Of a DNA stretch of 44,223 nucleotides, positions 16,899 through 25,029 are shown piece by piece. The DNA is from Agathobacter sp. Its GTDB lineage: Bacteria; Bacillota; Clostridia; Lachnospirales; Lachnospiraceae. Position 1 is the stretch's first letter; each line of letters begins with the position of its first letter. The DNA is taken from contig JAFQRZ010000025.1 of assembly GCA_017409825.1 (NCBI GenBank), forward strand, positions 1 to 44,223. Direction: 5' to 3'. Below the pieces are notes generated by a model, which was not told the origin of the DNA, searched no databases, and saw only the letters and a list, made by a program, of their open reading frames with translations. The position numbers and the translations under genes were made by a program.

Positions 16899-16927
16899 TC
16901 ATAATGTTTCGTCCACCTGCATAGAAT
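16899..16927 (+). promoter_or_regulatory. Sigma-E-type promoter of spoIIID
   Basis: TCATAAT (16899-16905), a 14-bp spacer and CATAGAAT (16920-16927) fit the mother-cell sigma-E consensus (KMATATT, 14-15 bp, CATACAMT) at 6/7 and 7/8 positions. The promoter lies 29 bp before the spoIIID ATG. In Bacillus subtilis spoIIID is a sigma-E gene. Confidence 0.65.
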
Positions 16928-16956
16928 GTAAAAAAACGTGTTGCAGGGGTTTTCTC

Positions 16957-17088
16957 ATGAAAAAATATATCGAAGAAAGAGCTGTGGAAGTAGCCAATTA
17001 CATTATCGAGAACAACGCTACCGTAAGACAGGCAGCGAAGCAATTTGGTATCTCTAAGAGTACCGTACATATGGTTGTAACAGTATAG
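16957..17088 (+). pseudogene. spoIIID: spoIIID 5' part, interrupted by the mobile element
   Basis: The frame MKKYIEERAVEVANYIIENN, then ATVRQAAKQFGISKSTVH, is the N-terminal helix-turn-helix half of SpoIIID, the mother-cell regulator acting with sigma-E and sigma-K. After residue 38 it runs into element sequence and adds only MVVTV before a stop, giving 43 aa instead of about 84-93. The missing C-terminal half is found intact at 33982-34122. AGGGG at 16945-16949 is the ribosome-binding site. In the integrated state the product lacks the C-terminal basic region needed for DNA binding. Confidence 0.92.
17061..17078 (+). other. attL junction
   Basis: spoIIID sequence TACCGTA meets the CA core (17068-17069) and then the element arm TATGGTTGT (17070-17078). 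This arm is the exact inverted complement of the arm at the right end. Confidence 0.85.
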
Positions 17089-17140
17089 AGCGATTTGTGT
17101 GGGTGGTGGAATAATAGAAAAATTAAATATAGAATAGGAT

Positions 17141-17184
17141 AAAACCTCTTTAGATATGTTCTTAGATGTATCTAAAGAAGTTTT
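17141..17184. terminator. Bidirectional terminator at left end of element
   Basis: AAAACCTCTTTAGATA (17141-17156) pairs with TATCTAAAGAAGTTTT (17169-17184), giving A/T flanks in both directions. It ends the leftward XRE transcript and would also stop read-through from spoIIID into the element. Confidence 0.75.
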
Positions 17185-17197
17185 GTTTTACATGAAT

Positions 17198-17533
17198 TTA
17201 GTTGTGTTTGTATTTGATAATGTTTTTTAAAAGAGTATAAAGTTCTTCTTGTTCTTCAAGTGGCTGATTAAGAATGAGGTCATAGCATTTTTGAGCAGTA
17301 TTATATTGTGGATTTGTAGTAATGATTTTATTAAATAAATCTTCCAGAGGTAAATCTAAAGCGATGCATATTTTTTCTATGCTTTCGATAGTAGCATTCT
17401 TTTCACCACGTTCAACTTGACCTATATAAGTAGGATGTAAGCCTGCTTTTTCAGAAGTCAGTTCTTGACTATATCCTAATTCTTGTCGTCTTAGACGAAG
17501 TCGTTGTCCGACAATGGTTGTGATTTCGCTCAT
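17198..17533 (-). CDS. XRE-family helix-turn-helix regulator
   Basis: The 111-aa protein has a Cro/CI-type HTH (about 8-65: RLRLRRQELGYSQELTSEKA, then YIGQVERGEKNATIESIEKI) and a short C-terminal helical tail that may dimerise. AGAGGAG lies 8 nt before the ATG. It is transcribed divergently from the acyltransferase operon, and repeated sites in the 212-bp gap are candidate operators. It probably represses itself and the operon. It may also control excision, which cannot be judged here. Confidence 0.88.
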   Translation of the reverse strand: MSEITTIVGQRLRLRRQELGYSQELTSEKAGLHPTYIGQVERGEKNATIESIEKICIALDLPLEDLFNKIITTNPQYNTAQKCYDLILNQPLEEQEELYTLLKNIIKYKHN

Positions 17534-17620
17534 TTTTGTCTGCTCCTCTTAGAATGGTTTGGTTTTGCAAGTGTGGTTTAATAAGTGAATAGATAATGTC
17601 ATTCATATTATGTTAGTTAT

Positions 17621-17723
17621 ATACTACAAATATTATCTATGATAAAAAATAGACTATTGATATTTATTTTGTTTGCTTTTATACTATAAATATTAAAGCG
17701 TATACAATGTATATTTATAGTAT
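17621..17723. promoter_or_regulatory. Three operator-like repeats between XRE and the acyltransferase operon
   Basis: ATACTACAAATATTA (17621-17635) and ATACTATAAATATTA (17681-17695) are direct copies exactly 60 bp apart. ATATTTATAGTAT (17711-17723) is the same motif inverted. Their position between divergent genes suggests XRE binding sites. Confidence 0.6.
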
Positions 17724-17799
17724 TTGCAGAAGATAAATTTCGAAATTGTTAATCTTAAATCGAAAAACGTTTTTGTATTGTGATGGAGATAAAAGAACT

Positions 17800-18816
17800 A
17801 TGAAAAGAGCTAATCAAGAGATTCCAAATTGGATACTTTCAAGTAAGGAAGAAAGCAAATTATCGCTAGAAGAAAAGGAAGCCTATTATGCAAAATTGCA
17901 AGAATTTTGTAGTAACAGAAAATTATGTACGACAACACTAGGAGCATTAACTATAGCACCTAAGTTAAAAGGAATTACAGAAAAAATTGCTAAAAAGGTG
18001 TCCTCAATTTTGGCTGGTGGAGAAATAGAAGTAGTTGCAGATGGACAGGAAAATATTCCAGATGGTGGAGTAATATTTGCAGTAACTCATCAGGGAATTA
18101 TGGATAATTTTATTTGGATACCAGAAAATCCGAGGCATAGTATATTGCTCCATCATGGTGATGTAAATAAACTACTGATATTAGCACAGTTGAATACAGG
18201 TTTAGTTCTAGTAAGCAAAAAGCCAGAAAATGCTAACAGTAGAGTTAATAATAAATTAGATATGATCAAAATTTTATTAAAAGGACATGCAATAACTTGG
18301 TGGCCAGAAGGTGCATGGAATTTATCACCAAGCAAATTACATTTAACTATGAGCTATGGATTTTTGGAGGTGGCACAAAAAGCAGAAGTCCCAGTAATTC
18401 CAATGATTATAGAGTATACATATGATACGACACTATCGAAGGAAAGAATAACAAAGGCTCATATCCGATATGAAAAACCGATTACAGTAAAAATAAATGA
18501 TAATTTAAAAGAAAAGTTACATGAATATCAGGAAGCAATCTCCACTGCTAGGTGGGAAATGATTGAAGAAAAAGGACTATACAAGAGAAAAGAAGTAACT
18601 AATGTGGATTATATAAATTATATGAAAGGTAATTTAGCAACATTAAATCTTGGAAAAGTGAGTTTAGAAGCTGAGAGGAGAGCTTTAAGAGATGCGAATG
18701 ATGAATTTTATATATTCCATCATATTAATGATGTGTCTTGGGATGCGTGGGGTGAATTGCGTCAAACAGAGGAAGTAGAACGATTAAAGCAGATTAATAG
18801 GGTACATGGGATATAG
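17800..18816 (+). CDS. PlsC-like acyltransferase 1 of the element cluster
   Basis: The 338-aa protein has the LPLAT/PlsC catalytic HX4D at His97-Asp102 (THQGIMD) and a second motif WPEGAWN (Pro169-Glu170-Gly171), where ordinary PlsC has FPEGTRS. The family moves acyl chains to lysophosphatidate or related acceptors. No transmembrane helix is obvious. N-terminal (about 1-75) and C-terminal (about 250-338, ending WDAWGELRQTEEVERLKQIN) extensions are shared only with the next gene. The ATG at 17800 is preferred over an upstream ATG at 17746 because it aligns with the paralogue and follows GGAG. Acceptor and donor are unknown. Confidence 0.82.
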   Translation: MKRANQEIPNWILSSKEESKLSLEEKEAYYAKLQEFCSNRKLCTTTLGALTIAPKLKGITEKIAKKVSSILAGGEIEVVADGQENIPDGGVIFAVTHQGIMDNFIWIPENPRHSILLHHGDVNKLLILAQLNTGLVLVSKKPENANSRVNNKLDMIKILLKGHAITWWPEGAWNLSPSKLHLTMSYGFLEVAQKAEVPVIPMIIEYTYDTTLSKERITKAHIRYEKPITVKINDNLKEKLHEYQEAISTARWEMIEEKGLYKRKEVTNVDYINYMKGNLATLNLGKVSLEAERRALRDANDEFYIFHHINDVSWDAWGELRQTEEVERLKQINRVHGI

Positions 18817-18826
18817 TGAGGATAAA

Positions 18827-19843
18827 ATGAAAAAAGAGGATATAACGGATAAAAATTTTAAAGTACTATCACTTAAAGAAGAACAAAAACTTTCCTTAGA
18901 GGAAAAAAGTATCTATTATGAAAATTTAAGAAAATACATTTTAAAAAGAAAACTTACCAACACAACAATTGGAGCAACAACGATTGCTCCAAAATGTAAG
19001 AAGTTTGCTACAAAGATAGCCTCATCATTAGTAAAAGTGTTTTCAAATAAAAATGCTGCCTGGGTTTGTGAAGGCCAGAGTAATATTCCAGCAGGAGCAG
19101 TTATTTTTGCACATACACACCAAGGAGTATTAGATAATTTTGTATGGATGCCAGAGGTGGAGAAACATTGTTTAATATTACATGGACAAGGCGTTAGCAA
19201 ATTATTACTGCTAAGTCAGACTATTGATGGGCTGATTTTAGTAAAAAAAGGAGATAAAAAGAATAATAATAATGCAAAATTAGATATGATAAAGGTTCTT
19301 TTAGAAGGACATTCAGTAACATATTTTCCAGAATCTACATGGAACTTATCTCCTAATAAATTACATTTGCCATTAAGTTTTGGAGTTATTGACACAGCAA
19401 AAAAGGCAAAAGTTCCTATAGTACCAGTTGTTCATGAATTTACATATGACACTTCGACAGAAAAAGAAAATGTAACAAAAATTCATAGCAGATTTGGCAA
19501 GCCAATATATGTAGATGATAATGATGATTTGTTGGAAAAATTACATGAGTATGAAGAAAGTATATCTACAATGAGATATGAAATGATAGAAGCTAAAGGT
19601 TTGTTTAAGAGAAGTGAATTAACAAATTTTGATTATATCAATTATTTGAAAGGAAATTATAAAAATATAAAGTTTGCAGGTTTAGATATAAACGATGAGC
19701 GTAAGTATATTTACACAGCAGACAGTGAGTTTTATCAGTTCCATCATGTTAATGATTTACCATGGGATGCATGGGGTGAATTACTTCAAACAGAGGAAGT
19801 GGAGCGATTAAAGAGGATTAATAGAGTACATGGTTATGTGTAG
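18827..19843 (+). CDS. PlsC-like acyltransferase 2, paralogue of the preceding gene
   Basis: The 338-aa protein has exactly the length of acyltransferase 1 and aligns throughout, including the C-terminal FHHVNDLPWDAWGELLQTEE segment. HX4D is His98-Asp103 (THQGVLD). The second motif reads FPESTWN, so the usual glycine is serine. This may alter phosphate binding. The start at 18827 follows GTGAGGA, 10 nt after the previous stop, and matches the paralogue's N-terminus. The pair is a recent tandem duplication relative to the other three acyltransferases, and may form a heterodimer or use different substrates. Confidence 0.82.
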   Translation: MKKEDITDKNFKVLSLKEEQKLSLEEKSIYYENLRKYILKRKLTNTTIGATTIAPKCKKFATKIASSLVKVFSNKNAAWVCEGQSNIPAGAVIFAHTHQGVLDNFVWMPEVEKHCLILHGQGVSKLLLLSQTIDGLILVKKGDKKNNNNAKLDMIKVLLEGHSVTYFPESTWNLSPNKLHLPLSFGVIDTAKKAKVPIVPVVHEFTYDTSTEKENVTKIHSRFGKPIYVDDNDDLLEKLHEYEESISTMRYEMIEAKGLFKRSELTNFDYINYLKGNYKNIKFAGLDINDERKYIYTADSEFYQFHHVNDLPWDAWGELLQTEEVERLKRINRVHGYV

Positions 19844-19857
19844 AAGAGGTAATTCAA

Positions 19858-20748
19858 ATGAGAAGTGCGTTAATTGATAACTGGACAATAGAAAGAATAA
19901 TTGATAATTTCTCGAATAATACAAATATGATTTCAAAAGAAGTAGAGACACTTATGATAGCAATGGTTCTTTGGGAAGATGTATATTATTTCGATAATGG
20001 ATACTCAAGTTGGTGGAGATATATAGTTGAAAATATGGAAGAATATAGTTTCCTAAAACAACTAAAACCAGTTGATGCAACTTGTGATTCTACATTTTTG
20101 AAAGATGCCAAAGGTGATTATCTTAGGCTTTACTCTCAGCAATATACTTCTGTAGTTGCGCAAGGTGCATTAGAATATCTTTATTTTGCTAATGAAAAGA
20201 AACTAAGTTATATGCCATTGGGGAATAGAGCAACATTTATTCAAGAAAATGATTTATATAGACATTTCAATATTTTTTATAATCGAATTGATGCAATTGA
20301 ACGTGTAGACGTAGAAATATTAAGATATTATGAAGAACTAAATCAAATTCTAACAAAAACAAAAATGGTATTTCATCCAAATTGTTTATTAGATTATATA
20401 AGTAAATCGGCAGATTCAGTAACAGATATGTTTAAAAATGTCAATGAATTAAGGAACCTAAAAATGGTAAAAGATTTTAGAAGGTGGGTAAGCGATTTAG
20501 AAGATGACATAAAAGAGGGAAGAACCATAAAAATAATGCAATATAAAAGAGATTTAGAATCTATTGAAAAAACATATCAGCAAATGTCGTTTGATGTATC
20601 GTTAGGAATACCAGCTGGAATAGGTATTAATTTATCAGTTCCATTTGAAAAAATTAATCAACCAAATTTGGTTTTCCCGTTTTTTTTATATGGAGAGTCT
20701 ATAGGAGCGTCAAGTAATTGTTTGCACAAGAAAAAACTCCGCACATAG
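19858..20748 (+). CDS. Unknown 296-aa protein in the acyltransferase operon
   Basis: I do not recognise this family. The protein is soluble-looking and rich in aromatic residues, with WEDVYYFDNGYSSWWRYIVEN near 39-59 and a mostly helical middle. Near 245-275 it has a Gly/Pro segment (SLGIPAGIGINLSVPF). No signal peptide is evident. AGAGGT precedes the ATG, and the gene begins 14 nt after acyltransferase 2, so it is very probably cotranscribed. By position it could be a substrate-binding, carrier or sensor partner of the acyltransferases, but nothing in the sequence proves this. Confidence 0.7.
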   Translation: MRSALIDNWTIERIIDNFSNNTNMISKEVETLMIAMVLWEDVYYFDNGYSSWWRYIVENMEEYSFLKQLKPVDATCDSTFLKDAKGDYLRLYSQQYTSVVAQGALEYLYFANEKKLSYMPLGNRATFIQENDLYRHFNIFYNRIDAIERVDVEILRYYEELNQILTKTKMVFHPNCLLDYISKSADSVTDMFKNVNELRNLKMVKDFRRWVSDLEDDIKEGRTIKIMQYKRDLESIEKTYQQMSFDVSLGIPAGIGINLSVPFEKINQPNLVFPFFLYGESIGASSNCLHKKKLRT

Positions 20749-20819
20749 TTGATTGCAGAACATTTCAAAAGTAAATTGAGAATATTTTAAAGTTATAACG
20801 ATAAATAGAAGGAAATTAA

Positions 20820-21695
20820 ATGTATAACAAATTCTTAGAAAAATATTTAGATTATGCCCCAGAGAGAGTTATTTCAAAAAAGGGCATTATTATAAGAAAA
20901 ATAATAAGTCCGGTGTTAAGATTTGTAGTCCCTTTCGTTACCCCGAATTCCAAATTAACAGTAGTGAGAAGGGCCAAACTACCAAAACAACCAGTTATTT
21001 TTGCAGCAACACATGGGTTTAGAGAGGATGTTGAGCATACGGTTGTTATGGCTGGTAGACAAGCCTATATGTTAAATGGTGTTCCTAAACAGTTGTTTCA
21101 TTCATTTGATGGAATCACCGCATGGCTCGCGGGGATGGTAATTATAGACAGAACAGACAAAGAAAGTAGGGCTTCATCTATTGATAAGTTAGTAAGAGTT
21201 TTAAAACTTGGTTCTAGCGTAATAATGTATCCGGAAGGTACATGGAATAAATCGCCTAATGAACTAGTGAGTGGACTCTTTCCTGGAATATATGATGTGG
21301 CACAGAAAAGTGGTGCTCTGGTTGCGCCCATTGCAACTTATCGTAATGGGAAGAAGGCATACGGCATAACGGAGGAAGCATTTGATATTTGCCAATATAG
21401 CAGAGAAGAGGGAATACAGATACTTCGTGACAAAATGGCAACTATGCAATATGAGTTAATTGAGAAATATGGAGTGGCTAACAGAGATGATTTTCCGTAT
21501 GGTGAAGTGGCGGATAAATATTGGAATGATTTCATTGATGGATTGATGGCAGAGGTTGAGTTTTATGATTATGAAGTAGAGCTTCATACTAAATATCGTC
21601 CGAAAGGAATTACAAGTCCGAAGGATGCATTTGCATTTATGGAAGAACTAGTGCCGAATAAGAATAATTTGTTTTTGTTCAAAAAGCATTTTTAG
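20820..21695 (+). CDS. PlsC-like acyltransferase 3
   Basis: The 291-aa protein has HX4D at His65-Asp70 (THGFRED) and YPEGTWN at 138-144. It also has a hydrophobic, basic N-terminal segment (KGIIIRKIISPVLRFVVPFV, 21-40) that could lie on the membrane. The later signature MATMQYELIEKYG is echoed in the other family members. AGAAGGAAATTAA precedes the ATG. It probably acylates a lyso-lipid or lipid-like alcohol. The substrate cannot be inferred. It is separated by 71 bp from the unknown gene, with no terminator seen. Confidence 0.82.
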   Translation: MYNKFLEKYLDYAPERVISKKGIIIRKIISPVLRFVVPFVTPNSKLTVVRRAKLPKQPVIFAATHGFREDVEHTVVMAGRQAYMLNGVPKQLFHSFDGITAWLAGMVIIDRTDKESRASSIDKLVRVLKLGSSVIMYPEGTWNKSPNELVSGLFPGIYDVAQKSGALVAPIATYRNGKKAYGITEEAFDICQYSREEGIQILRDKMATMQYELIEKYGVANRDDFPYGEVADKYWNDFIDGLMAEVEFYDYEVELHTKYRPKGITSPKDAFAFMEELVPNKNNLFLFKKHF

Positions 21696-21747
21696 AAGTA
21701 AACACAAGTAAAAATGGAATGTGTATGGTTTTACAGGGGGATAAGGT

Positions 21748-22287
21748 GTGAAAGTTATTATTACATTAATAATTGTACTGTTTGGAATTAGTTTTCTTAT
21801 TGCAATTCTATATGCTTTGTATATGGGGTCGAAAAGAGAACAGTATCCAAAAGTTGATTTTACTAGATTTGAGAAAGAAAATAATAATGTTAAAGAAGTT
21901 GAGACGCTTATCAATAAAGCAATTAAAGGGGTAAATGGTTGGATGTGGCTAGCAACTGCTTTTATGGCACTACACTATTTTATGAATTTTTGGTCTATTG
22001 TTTTTATGTTGTTAAATATTATTGTAGTTGCATATCAAGTAGAGAATAATAAAGAAATTTTGTTGTTTCTTGTATCAGGTTCGTTGCTGTTTACGTGTAT
22101 AGATTTATGGATAAATACAAAAGAGAAAAGCAATATGTTTCATAGACACTGGTTTAAGACCTCTGCGAAAACAAAAGAATATATAGTAGCGTTTGCAAAG
22201 GCGGAAACTTTTGATGAAATATGTAAATTAGCGAAGAATTATAATGAATTGATTTATGAGGAAAATAAGAATGTAAAGTTTCTTTAA
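21748..22287 (+). CDS. Small membrane protein, GTG start
   Basis: The 179-aa protein has an N-terminal hydrophobic segment (VIITLIIVLFGISFLIAILY) and two or three more around 65-125 (WLATAFMALHYFMNFWSIVF, IVVAYQV, LFLVSGSLLFTCIDLW). A short helical cytoplasmic tail ends in YNELIYEENKNVKFL. The GTG at 21748 follows AGGGGG at 21735-21740. It resembles small uncharacterised integral membrane proteins and could tether the operon's enzymes. I recognise no family. Confidence 0.7.
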   Translation: MKVIITLIIVLFGISFLIAILYALYMGSKREQYPKVDFTRFEKENNNVKEVETLINKAIKGVNGWMWLATAFMALHYFMNFWSIVFMLLNIIVVAYQVENNKEILLFLVSGSLLFTCIDLWINTKEKSNMFHRHWFKTSAKTKEYIVAFAKAETFDEICKLAKNYNELIYEENKNVKFL

Positions 22288-22335
22288 AGGGGGTGCTATA
22301 TTAAATAGATGTAACTTATAGGTGGTGAAGGAAAA

Positions 22336-23040
22336 ATGATTTTCAAAAAATTACATGAGTTATTATTCCCTTTTGTGAAAAATATAAGTAAAAAATACAT
22401 ACATGGTGAGTTGATAATTGAGAACAACTTGTCTTATAAAGGACCAGTGATATATGCAGTAAACCATACGAATGTATCAGATACGCCTGTTGTATTTCAT
22501 ACATTAAATAAACAAGCCTACATATTAGCCGGAACCAAGTCGCAAAAATTGATTGACAGCATTGGGTTTAATCTGAATGGTGTCGTATGGGTGAATAGGC
22601 ATTCTGCTAAGAGTAGGAAAAAATCAACAGACAAATTATATAAAATATTAAGTTCTGCTGGTAGTGTGATGTGGTTTCCGGAGGGGACATGGAACCTGTC
22701 GGATAATCTACTAATGTTACCAATGAGATATGGAATTGTAAAAATGGCCGCAAAAGTAAATGTACCCATTGTTCCCATATCAATTTATTATGCTGGAATT
22801 AAAATATATTCAACAGTGGGCGATCCTATAACAATAGGAATTAATGAAGATGCAATAACTGCCATCACACAACTTCGCGATATTATGGCAACTATGAAAT
22901 ATGAGCAAATGGAAACTTGTGGTGTATATAAGAGATGTGATGTTGATAAGGAAGATTTTGATGCACTAATAAAGGCGTCATTAGATGAATATCCGACATT
23001 TAACCGTGAGTATGAGGAAAAGTGTGTATTTAAACATTAA
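22336..23040 (+). CDS. PlsC-like acyltransferase 4
   Basis: The 234-aa protein is the most compact of the set and close to normal PlsC length. HX4D is His44-Asp49 (NHTNVSD), and FPEGTWN lies at 114-120. NLNGVVWVNRHSAKSRKKS corresponds to the family block between the two motifs. MATMKYEQMETCGVYKR matches the C-terminal signature of the other cluster members. GAAGG precedes the ATG. Because it lacks extra domains, it probably shows the minimal catalytic unit of the group. Confidence 0.85.
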   Translation: MIFKKLHELLFPFVKNISKKYIHGELIIENNLSYKGPVIYAVNHTNVSDTPVVFHTLNKQAYILAGTKSQKLIDSIGFNLNGVVWVNRHSAKSRKKSTDKLYKILSSAGSVMWFPEGTWNLSDNLLMLPMRYGIVKMAAKVNVPIVPISIYYAGIKIYSTVGDPITIGINEDAITAITQLRDIMATMKYEQMETCGVYKRCDVDKEDFDALIKASLDEYPTFNREYEEKCVFKH

Positions 23041-23078
23041 TAAAGATAAAGGATTTATTTTAGGAGAAAGAACATATT

Positions 23079-24056
23079 ATGGGGACGATAAAATATATAG
23101 TAAAGGATATAGTAAATAGAACTAGCTATAGTGTAAGTTTTCTTCTAGACAATAGTGTTTCCAAAACTATTTCAAAGAAAGGCATATTTTTCCGTAAAAT
23201 ATTTGCAGGTCTTTTGAGAGCAATTTATTTAACGCAAACCGACTATAAACTTGTTATCCATAAAAGAGAAAAGATAACAAGAACTAAGAAAGGGAAAATA
23301 TTTGCAATAAATCATAGACAGGCAGATGATATAGTTCTTGGTGCAAATGCAGTAGGGGAAAGTGCCTATATTGTATTTGGAAATAAATATTTGGCACTTG
23401 AGACGACCAATGGTATTGGGTTGTGGGCATATGGAATGATTCTAATGGAAAGAGACAATGACATTAGTAGAAAAGCCACCTATGAGAAGATGAAATATGT
23501 GATTGAACATGGTGGAAACATTATAATTTATCCTGAGGGATATTGGAATCTTGCAGATGACGGACAGGCTGATGAACACCATTTAGCAGATGGACATAAC
23601 TCAGAAAATTGGTTAATACAAGATATCAATATTGGAATTCTGCGTTTAGCAAAAGAGACACGTTGTGAGATAGTGCCAACAATATTGCATTATGATGAGG
23701 TCGGTGCTAAACGTTGTTATATACATAGAGGTAAAGGGGTTCGAGTTGAAGAACAGGATGACATATTTGTAAAAAAAGATGAACTCGTACATGTTATGAC
23801 CAATATGTATTGGGGATTGATGGAAAAATACTCTCAATATTGTAGGGTAGATTTAGAAAAAGATGGGAAAAGTCTTAAACAAAATTGGAAAGAATTGAAA
23901 GAACAGTTGCGAAGAGCTTGCGATATTGAACGAATTGGTTATCAATTAGATTTGACAGATGAGAAAAGGATAGGAAAGGCGAAAGTTGTGCACCTAGTTG
24001 TTACTCCAGATGAGGTGTTTCATTCAACTAAGGAGGAGAGGGGGAATATAGGATGA
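23079..24056 (+). CDS. PlsC-like acyltransferase 5
   Basis: The 325-aa protein has HX4D at His79-Asp84 (NHRQADD) and YPEGYWN at 151-157. An Asp/His-rich insertion follows (DGQADEHHLADGHNSENW), absent from the others, then NIGILRLAKETRCEIVPT. The hydrophobic segment FFRKIFAGLLRAIYL (37-51) may contact membrane. It is the most diverged member. Its stop overlaps the start of the hexapeptide transferase by 4 bp (ATGA), so the two are translationally coupled and probably act in one pathway. Confidence 0.82.
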   Translation: MGTIKYIVKDIVNRTSYSVSFLLDNSVSKTISKKGIFFRKIFAGLLRAIYLTQTDYKLVIHKREKITRTKKGKIFAINHRQADDIVLGANAVGESAYIVFGNKYLALETTNGIGLWAYGMILMERDNDISRKATYEKMKYVIEHGGNIIIYPEGYWNLADDGQADEHHLADGHNSENWLIQDINIGILRLAKETRCEIVPTILHYDEVGAKRCYIHRGKGVRVEEQDDIFVKKDELVHVMTNMYWGLMEKYSQYCRVDLEKDGKSLKQNWKELKEQLRRACDIERIGYQLDLTDEKRIGKAKVVHLVVTPDEVFHSTKEERGNIG

Positions 24057-24634
24057 AAGGAACATATTTCCAAGCATCTGGTAAATCTGAGTTTCGAAAA
24101 ATGTTAAAATCGGAATGGATTCAATGGTCTTTAAATAGAACTCCATTATGGAATATTCCAAAAAGAAATTGGTTATTACGAAAGTTGTTTGGAACAATGG
24201 ATGGTAATCCGTATTTGGTTCAAATTCCATTACATGTTAACTATGGATGTAACATATATGTTGGAAAGAATTTTTTTGCCAATTATAATTGCATTATGAT
24301 GGATTATGCACAAATAACGATTGGAGATAATGTTTGGCTTGGTCCTAATGTGTCCTTGCTGACGGCGAATCATCCACTTGAGCCAAAGAAGCGTCAAGTT
24401 TTTCATACAGATGACAGTTTTCATCCAGAGAAAAAGGGAAATTGGGAGATAATTGCACCGATTGAAATTGGTGATGATGTTTGGATTGGTGCAGGTGTAA
24501 CAGTTTTACCAGGAGTTAGTATTGGTGCAGGAACAACAATAGGAGCAGGAAGTGTGGTAACACATGATGTTCCACCCAATGTACTTGCATGTGGGAATCC
24601 TTGTAGAGTAATTCGTTCTATTGATATATCATAA
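24053..24634 (+). CDS. Hexapeptide-repeat O-acetyltransferase (maltose/galactoside acetyltransferase type)
   Basis: The 193-aa left-handed beta-helix protein has repeats NIYVGKNFFANYNCIMMD, ITIGDNVWLGPNVSLLTANH (catalytic His), IEIGDDVWIGAGVTVLPG and ISIGAGTTIGAGSVV. The tail VLACGNPCRVIR is typical of the Maa/LacA/NodL group. These enzymes acetylate sugar hydroxyls with acetyl-CoA. Overlap with acyltransferase 5 suggests the final product carries both long-chain acyl and acetyl groups, perhaps on a sugar. That product is inference. Confidence 0.88.
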   Translation: MKGTYFQASGKSEFRKMLKSEWIQWSLNRTPLWNIPKRNWLLRKLFGTMDGNPYLVQIPLHVNYGCNIYVGKNFFANYNCIMMDYAQITIGDNVWLGPNVSLLTANHPLEPKKRQVFHTDDSFHPEKKGNWEIIAPIEIGDDVWIGAGVTVLPGVSIGAGTTIGAGSVVTHDVPPNVLACGNPCRVIRSIDIS

Positions 24635-25029
24635 AATCAATTATTGGAAAGTTATAATACTAATACAAGAAGTTGTATTCTTGAAATTATAAGATAATAA
24701 TTCATCGGTTTTGTGGATATTGTGTGTAGAAAATTTTTAATTGGGGTATTAGGTATCCCTAAAGTGAATGCTATAGGCATGAAGTTTTGCGTAAAGTTTA
24801 CAACTTTGTGCGTATCCTGCCATACATTATTGCTAGCGTCGCAGCGTTGCGGCAAGAAAATAAAGAAACAATATTATAAGATTTTAAGAGAGTGACTCTG
24901 AATAAGGGTCGCTCTTTTTTGTATACAAAAAGCATAGAAAAAACAAAGTAATTTCAAATAATTGTATTCGTTTTCAAAAAACGTTACCACATAGGATATG
25001 TAGAGGAAAACGAAAGGAGAGAAGAGAAA
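24635..25029. other. 395-bp gap after the acyltransferase operon
   Basis: I see no convincing gene. A 60-codon frame (24713-24895) lacks a good ribosome-binding site and family resemblance. The stretch around 24780-24860 is richer in GC (GCTAGCGTCGCAGCGTTGCGG) than its surroundings and may be a remnant of another element. A terminator occupies 24889-24920. The remainder is AT-rich leader for the next gene. Confidence 0.5.
24889..24920 (+). terminator. Terminator after the acyltransferase operon
   Basis: AGAGTGAC (24889-24896) pairs with GTCGCTCT (24908-24915), with one G-U pair, followed by TTTTT. Confidence 0.75.

Noticed and set aside
17746-17799. Longer start for acyltransferase 1
   Set aside because: The upstream ATG has no ribosome-binding site, and the extra 18 residues do not align with the paralogue at 18827.
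20715-20755. Fragment resembling the hairpin-repeat apex (AACTCCGCAC near 20735)
   Set aside because: Only about 10 bases match copy C, at the end of a coding region, and no pairing arm follows. Probably chance.
24713-24895. 60-aa reading frame after the acetyltransferase
   Set aside because: No ribosome-binding site, cysteine-rich composition without a recognisable family, and it runs into a terminator. Kept only as part of an unexplained gap.
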